Shown: piece after piece, positions 12,911 through 16,272 of the stretch | Layout of the letters: the number at the start of each line of letters is the position of its first letter | Numbering within the stretch: the stretch's first letter is position 1 | NCBI GenBank assembly: GCA_041687095.1 | Contig: JAWLCQ010000107.1 | Location: 1 to 16,272 of the forward strand | Direction: 5' to 3' | DNA length: 16,272 nucleotides | Source of the DNA: JAWLCQ01 sp041687095 | GTDB taxonomy: Bacteria; Planctomycetota; Phycisphaerae; SM23-33 | Position numbers and translations under genes: made by a program | Notes under the pieces: model-generated | The model's input: only the letters and a program-made list of their open reading frames with translations | What the model was told of the DNA's origin: nothing | Database searches by the model: none

Positions 12911-13698
12911 CCGGCGGATCGGAACGGTTCCTGCGAATCCAGCAGCTTCTGGGCCGCCCGGCCGTGCAGAGGCTGCACCGCGCACGGGTGACGGTGGTGG
13001 GGCTCGGGGCGGTGGGCAGCTACGCCACCGAGGCCCTCGCCCGCGCGGGCGTGGGGCATCTGCGGCTGGTGGACTTCGACGTCGTCCGCCGCAGCAACAT
13101 CAACCGCCAGCTTTACGCGCTGGAGTCCACGGTGGGGCGCCTCAAGATCGACGTCGCCGCCGAACGGGTCCGCGACATCTCCCCCGCCTGCGTTATCGAG
13201 CCCCTCGCGTGCTTCGTCCACACCGACACGATGGACTCCGTCCTCGCGGGGCCCCCAGACCTGGTCGTCGACGCCATCGACGCCCTGAACCCCAAGGTCG
13301 AGCTGCTGATCGCGACGAGGCAGCGGTCCATCCCGGTGGTGTCGAGCATGGGGGCGGCGTTGCGGACGGACCCGACGATGATCCGCACCGGGCCCCTCGG
13401 CAAGAGCCACCACTGCCCCCTCGCCGCCATGATCCGCCGCCGCCTCCGCCGCCGCGGGGCGGGCGTGGACTTCCCCTGCGTCTACTCCATCGAACCGCCC
13501 CCCCCCGCCGCCGACGAACCCATGACCGCCGACGAGGCCGTCGTCGGACCCGAGGAGGCCCCCGACACCTACATCCGCGGCCGAGCGCGACGCACGCTGG
13601 GCTCGCTGCCCACCATCACGGGCATCTTCGGGCTCACCGTCGCCAACGAAGCCCTGCGGATCCTCCTGGGCGGGAGCTTCCCGGTGCAGAGAGATTAG
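12907..13698 (+). CDS. tcdA: ThiF/HesA-family tRNA threonylcarbamoyladenosine dehydratase (TcdA-like)
   Basis: E1-like ATP-dependent enzyme that cyclises t6A37 of tRNA to ct6A (known for E. coli TcdA/CsdL). Residues 6-20 (ERFLRIQQLLGRPAV) match the family start. The nucleotide loop VVGLGAVGSYATEAL is at 30-44, the acidic DFD is near 56, RRSNINRQLYAL at 61-72 and VVDAIDALNPK at 120-130. The tail LPTITGIFGLTVANEALRILL is also conserved. It has 263 residues, normal length. ATG 12907 overlaps the stop of the preceding ORF; the frame runs further upstream only through repeats. The closest family is TcdA, but ThiF- or MoeB-like members with other substrates cannot be fully excluded. No sulfur-carrier protein gene lies nearby, which favours TcdA. 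Confidence 0.85.
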   Translation: MTGGSERFLRIQQLLGRPAVQRLHRARVTVVGLGAVGSYATEALARAGVGHLRLVDFDVVRRSNINRQLYALESTVGRLKIDVAAERVRDISPACVIEPLACFVHTDTMDSVLAGPPDLVVDAIDALNPKVELLIATRQRSIPVVSSMGAALRTDPTMIRTGPLGKSHHCPLAAMIRRRLRRRGAGVDFPCVYSIEPPPPAADEPMTADEAVVGPEEAPDTYIRGRARRTLGSLPTITGIFGLTVANEALRILLGGSFPVQRD

Positions 13699-13733
13699 CT
13701 CCGCTTATCGAAACGATTCGTCCACCGAGTGCT

Positions 13734-13763
13734 TTGCATCCTCCCCCCGCCGTGCCGTACAAT
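13734..13763 (+). promoter_or_regulatory. possible promoter of the purF-like gene
   Basis: TTGCAT (13734-13739), 18-base spacer, TACAAT (13758-13763). The -10 box is strong, the -35 box partial. Transcription would start near 13770. Confidence 0.5.
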
Positions 13764-13841
13764 GGGGGTCCGGGACCTTAGATGATTGCCTTCCGGCTCC
13801 CCGTGTTTTCGCGTCGGGGCCGGTGCTGGGATGGAGATGGC

Positions 13842-15413
13842 GTGAGCGAGGACATCGGACACGAATGCGGCGTGGCGGCGTTGTACTGGTTGTCGCACGG
13901 AGCGGACGGTTCGGGCTTGGCGGCCCAGAGCGTGCGCGACGGCGACGTCACCCCCCTGCTGCCCGGGATGCTGCTGGACCTGCAGAACCGCGGGCAACTG
14001 GCGGCCGGGATGAGCAGCTACAACCCCGCCCGCATCCAACTGCTCGACACGTTCAAGCGGATCGGGACCGTGCAGGAAGCCTTCCGCATGTCCCGCCCGA
14101 AGAAGCACGCCTCGCTGCTCCGCGAGTACGTCGGGCCCGCCGCCATCGGGCACACGCGCTACGCCACGTGCGGGGCGGATGACCGGCGGTACGCGCAGCC
14201 GTTCGAGCGCCACCACGGGCGGCTGTGGAAGTGGTTCTGCTTCGCGTTCAACGGCAACCTGGCGAACTTCTCCGAACTCCGCGAGCGCCTCCTCGCCCGT
14301 CAGCACTACCACTTCACGCTCAACACCGATACCGAGATGGTCATGCACGCCCTGGCCTACCGCCTGCGGGGCGAGAAGCCCAGCGACCTCGTGCACGTCA
14401 TGCGCTCCCTCGCCCGCGACTTCGACGGGGCGTACAACCTCGTCTTCCTCGACGCCCTCGGCCGCATGGTCGTCGCCCGCGATCCGCTGGGCCTGCGGCC
14501 GATGAGCTGGGGGGTGCAGGGCAAGCTGTTTGCGGCGGCGAGCGAGTCGGTGGCGCTGTCGAACCTCGGGTTCACGGACATCCACAGCCTCGAGCCCGGG
14601 CAGATGGCCGTCGTGGAGGACGGGCGGCTGCGCTTCGAGACGTTCGCCCCCTCGCCCAGGAAGGCGCGGTGCTTCTTCGAGTGGGTGTACTTCTCCAACG
14701 TCGCCAGCTCGATCGACGGGTCGAACGTCTACCTCGCCCGCGCGACGGCCGGCCATCGCCTTGCGGAGCGCGAGGACCAGTGCATGGACGAGAGCTGCAT
14801 CGTCGTGCCCGTCCCCGACACCGCCAAGGCCTCCGCCGACGCCTTCGCCTACGCCAAGCGCATCCCCTGCGTCGAGGGGCTCATCCGCAACCGCTACGTC
14901 GGGCGGACGTTCATCCAGCCCACCGACACGCGGGGCCGAAGCGCCCGCGGCAAGTACACGCCTCTGCCCGAGGTGCTCCGCGGCAAGCGGGTGTTCCTGG
15001 TCGAGGACTCCATCGTCCGCTCCACCACGCTCCGCGAACTCGCCGAGCGCATCCGCCACCAGGGCGGGGCCAGCGAGATCCACGTCCGCGTCGCCTGCCC
15101 CCCCATCATCGCCCCGTGCTTCTACGGGATCGACATGTCCACGCTGGGCGAGCTGTTCGCCGCCCGCTTCGCCAACGGCCGCTACCACGGCCGGTGCACC
15201 CGCCCCATGCTCGCCGAAATGGCCAAGGCCCTCAAGGTGGACACGCTGCGGTACCTCCACGTACAGGACCTGAACGAGTGCCTGGGCGTGGAGGACGGCT
15301 CGCTATGCCTGGGATGCGTGTCGGGCAAGTACCCCTCGAAGTGGGGCAACGAAATGGCCCGCCGCGCCAGAAAAAACCACGCCGACGGCCACACCGGGCG
15401 GACGTACGAGTAG
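13842..15413 (+). CDS. purF: amidophosphoribosyltransferase (PurF-type)
   Basis: First step of purine synthesis: PRPP plus glutamine gives phosphoribosylamine. Starting at GTG 13842 it has 523 residues. The start is backed by GGAG (13833-13836) five bases upstream and leaves a short propeptide of eight residues (MSEDIGHE) before the nucleophile Cys 9 (ECGVAAL), as in Bacillus-type PurF. An in-frame ATG at 13782 would give a longer, less likely propeptide. The glutaminase domain shows LQNRGQLAAG, GHTRYATCG and FNGNLAN, plus NTDTEMVMHAL. The phosphoribosyltransferase loop is VFLVEDSIVRSTTLRE near residue 386. The C-terminal ECLGVEDGSLCLGC holds Cys placed like the 4Fe-4S ligands of Bacillus PurF. 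Sequence around these motifs diverges from ordinary PurF, so it could be a paralogue. No other pur gene is in the window. Confidence 0.88.
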   Translation: MSEDIGHECGVAALYWLSHGADGSGLAAQSVRDGDVTPLLPGMLLDLQNRGQLAAGMSSYNPARIQLLDTFKRIGTVQEAFRMSRPKKHASLLREYVGPAAIGHTRYATCGADDRRYAQPFERHHGRLWKWFCFAFNGNLANFSELRERLLARQHYHFTLNTDTEMVMHALAYRLRGEKPSDLVHVMRSLARDFDGAYNLVFLDALGRMVVARDPLGLRPMSWGVQGKLFAAASESVALSNLGFTDIHSLEPGQMAVVEDGRLRFETFAPSPRKARCFFEWVYFSNVASSIDGSNVYLARATAGHRLAEREDQCMDESCIVVPVPDTAKASADAFAYAKRIPCVEGLIRNRYVGRTFIQPTDTRGRSARGKYTPLPEVLRGKRVFLVEDSIVRSTTLRELAERIRHQGGASEIHVRVACPPIIAPCFYGIDMSTLGELFAARFANGRYHGRCTRPMLAEMAKALKVDTLRYLHVQDLNECLGVEDGSLCLGCVSGKYPSKWGNEMARRARKNHADGHTGRTYE

Positions 15414-15448
15414 AATCCCCTGACCGATCGGAAGCGGCGGCAGGATGC

Positions 15449-15537
15449 ACCGCGGAGATCGCGGAGAACGCAGAGCGATACGGATTCCCCACGCGCTGCC
15501 TTTCCCCGCCTCTGCGGTCTCCGCGCCCTTCGCGGTT
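15449..15537. repeat. GCGGAGA-type inverted repeat
   Basis: The left arm 15449-15474 (ACCGCGGAGATCGCGGAG, then AACGCAGA) is matched in reverse by 15511-15537 (TCTGCGGTCTCCGCGC, then CCTTCGCGGTT). Words such as CGCAGAG and GCGGAGA recur within each arm. It lies between the purF-like gene and the flavin-reductase-like gene. Confidence 0.75.
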
Positions 15538-15575
15538 GCGTACACCTTGAAGCTATTCAAGATCGGGAGCGAGCC

Positions 15576-16112
15576 ATGGCGAAGCAGAACGTGGAGCATT
15601 GCTGCCTGTTCGATGCGACGATGCGGGCGATGACGGGGTCGGGGCTCCTCATCGGGGCCTACGACGCCGAGGACAAGCCCAACCTCATGACCATCGGCTG
15701 GGGGCTGATGGGCTCGGTGTGGGGCATCGACATCTGGGCGATCCTCGTCCGCCCGTCGCGCTACACCTACGAGTGCATCGAGCACACGCAGGCGTTCACC
15801 GTCAACGTCCCCCGCGAGTCCATGACCGGGCCCTGCGCGATCTGCGGGTGCAAGAGCGGACGCGACATCGATAAGTTCGCCGAAACCCAACTCACCCACG
15901 AACGGGCCTCCACCGTCCACGCCCCCGCCGTCCCCGAATGCCCCCTCGTCTACGAGTGCGAGGTCATCCACAGCAACGACGTGCTGCCCGGGAAGCTCAT
16001 CGACGAGATCCGCTGCGGGGCGTACGCGGACGGCGACTTCCACCGCGTCTTCTGGGGCCGCATCCTCGCCACCCGCGCCGAACCCAACGCCTGCGAACTG
16101 CTGCGGATGTGA
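15576..16112 (+). CDS. flavin reductase-like (FMN-binding split-barrel) protein
   Basis: Probable FMN-binding oxidoreductase of the flavin reductase/flavoredoxin family; the substrate is unknown. It has 178 residues. The split-barrel signature is visible: the strand GLLIGAYDAEDKPNLMTIGW, then WAILVRPSRYTYECIEHTQ, the segment AFTVNVP typical of the FMN site, and SGRDIDKFAETQL before a stretch beginning VPECPLVYECEV. Nine cysteines, among them HCC (8-10) and CAICGC (87-92), are more than usual for the family. The latter is placed where flavoredoxin-like proteins often have one Cys. ATG 15576 is preceded by GGGAG (15565-15569), 6 bases away. It probably forms its own unit, though TAGAAT at 15411 could be a distant -10 box. 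Confidence 0.85.
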   Translation: MAKQNVEHCCLFDATMRAMTGSGLLIGAYDAEDKPNLMTIGWGLMGSVWGIDIWAILVRPSRYTYECIEHTQAFTVNVPRESMTGPCAICGCKSGRDIDKFAETQLTHERASTVHAPAVPECPLVYECEVIHSNDVLPGKLIDEIRCGAYADGDFHRVFWGRILATRAEPNACELLRM

Positions 16113-16124
16113 GGGGAGCGAGTA

Positions 16125-16229
16125 GCGATCAGCGATCAGCGATCAGCTATCAGCTATCAGCAATCAGCTTTCAGCTAACAGCTAAAGGCTAACGGCTATC
16201 AGGGGTCAGCTTTGACGGGTCAGCTTTGA
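16125..16229. repeat. 15 consecutive heptamer repeats (GCTATCA type)
   Basis: Fifteen 7-base units in perfect register: GCGATCA three times, GCTATCA twice, GCAATCA, GCTTTCA, GCTAACA, GCTAAAG, GCTAACG, GCTATCA, GGGGTCA, GCTTTGA, CGGGTCA, GCTTTGA. Units vary step by step from one end to the other. No coding function is supported. Confidence 0.92.
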
Positions 16230-16238
16230 GTCGGGTGC

Positions 16239-16263
16239 CACGGCTGCGCTGTTTGCAGCCGTG
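16239..16263. repeat. short perfect hairpin near window end
   Basis: CACGGCTGC (16239-16247) pairs perfectly with GCAGCCGTG (16255-16263) around the loop GCTGTTT. It resembles the short palindromes near 3405 in type. It lacks a T tract, so a terminator is not supported. Confidence 0.6.
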
Positions 16264-16272
16264 TCCCTCCTG

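Noticed and set aside
13695..15260. Minus-strand open frame of 521 codons opposite the purF-like gene
   Set aside because: Shadow frame with biased composition; all conserved motifs are on the plus strand.
1..16272. tRNA, rRNA or known riboswitch genes
   Set aside because: No T-loop/acceptor pattern, rRNA segment or known riboswitch core was seen on either strand by eye; a covariance-model scan was not possible.

Overview
This GC-rich window (third codon positions mostly G or C) looks like a chromosomal segment of a planctomycete, most plausibly of the Phycisphaerae. That is inference from three things. ECF sigma genes are paired with unusual membrane partners. A DUF3106-like exported protein follows an anti-sigma-like protein. 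The intergenic DNA is full of the palindromic and short-period repeats typical of planctomycete genomes. No rRNA, tRNA, CRISPR array, transposase or phage gene was seen.

Layout: (1) 2-799, the 3' part of rlmN. (2) 1073-3216, an ECF sigma gene, a 370-base repeat-bearing gap with a possible small ORF, an anti-sigma-like membrane protein and a secreted DUF3106-like protein. (3) 3217-5276, a palindrome-rich gap, then xylA with a good promoter and an intrinsic terminator, then a long inverted repeat. (4) 5472-6888, a CBS-GAF-GGDEF diguanylate cyclase split by a 9-C run that shifts the frame by one base. (5) 6889-7538, on the minus strand, a BrnT/BrnA toxin-antitoxin pair followed by what look like remnants of a sulfatase start and of an upstream gene end. 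(6) 7697-8602, a Rossmann/DUF2520 protein. (7) 8678-8802, a large hairpin element between convergent genes. (8) 8813-11286, minus strand, an ECF sigma factor, a membrane coiled-coil protein and a TPR lipoprotein. (9) 11745-13698, a TatD-type hydrolase, a repeat-built ORF and a TcdA/ThiF-type enzyme joined by ATGA overlaps. (10) 13842-15413, a PurF-type amidophosphoribosyltransferase. (11) 15576-16112, a flavin-reductase-like protein, then 15 heptamer repeats to the window end.

How the genes relate: the two ECF sigma modules and the diguanylate cyclase are signalling genes. RlmN and TcdA modify RNA, and XylA and PurF are housekeeping metabolism. No single multi-gene novel system is certain. 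The most unusual material is the intergenic DNA, where most of the longer gaps hold different palindromic families, plus an ORF made largely of such repeats. The two sigma-linked membrane modules and the cysteine-rich GAF domain of the split cyclase also merit a second look.
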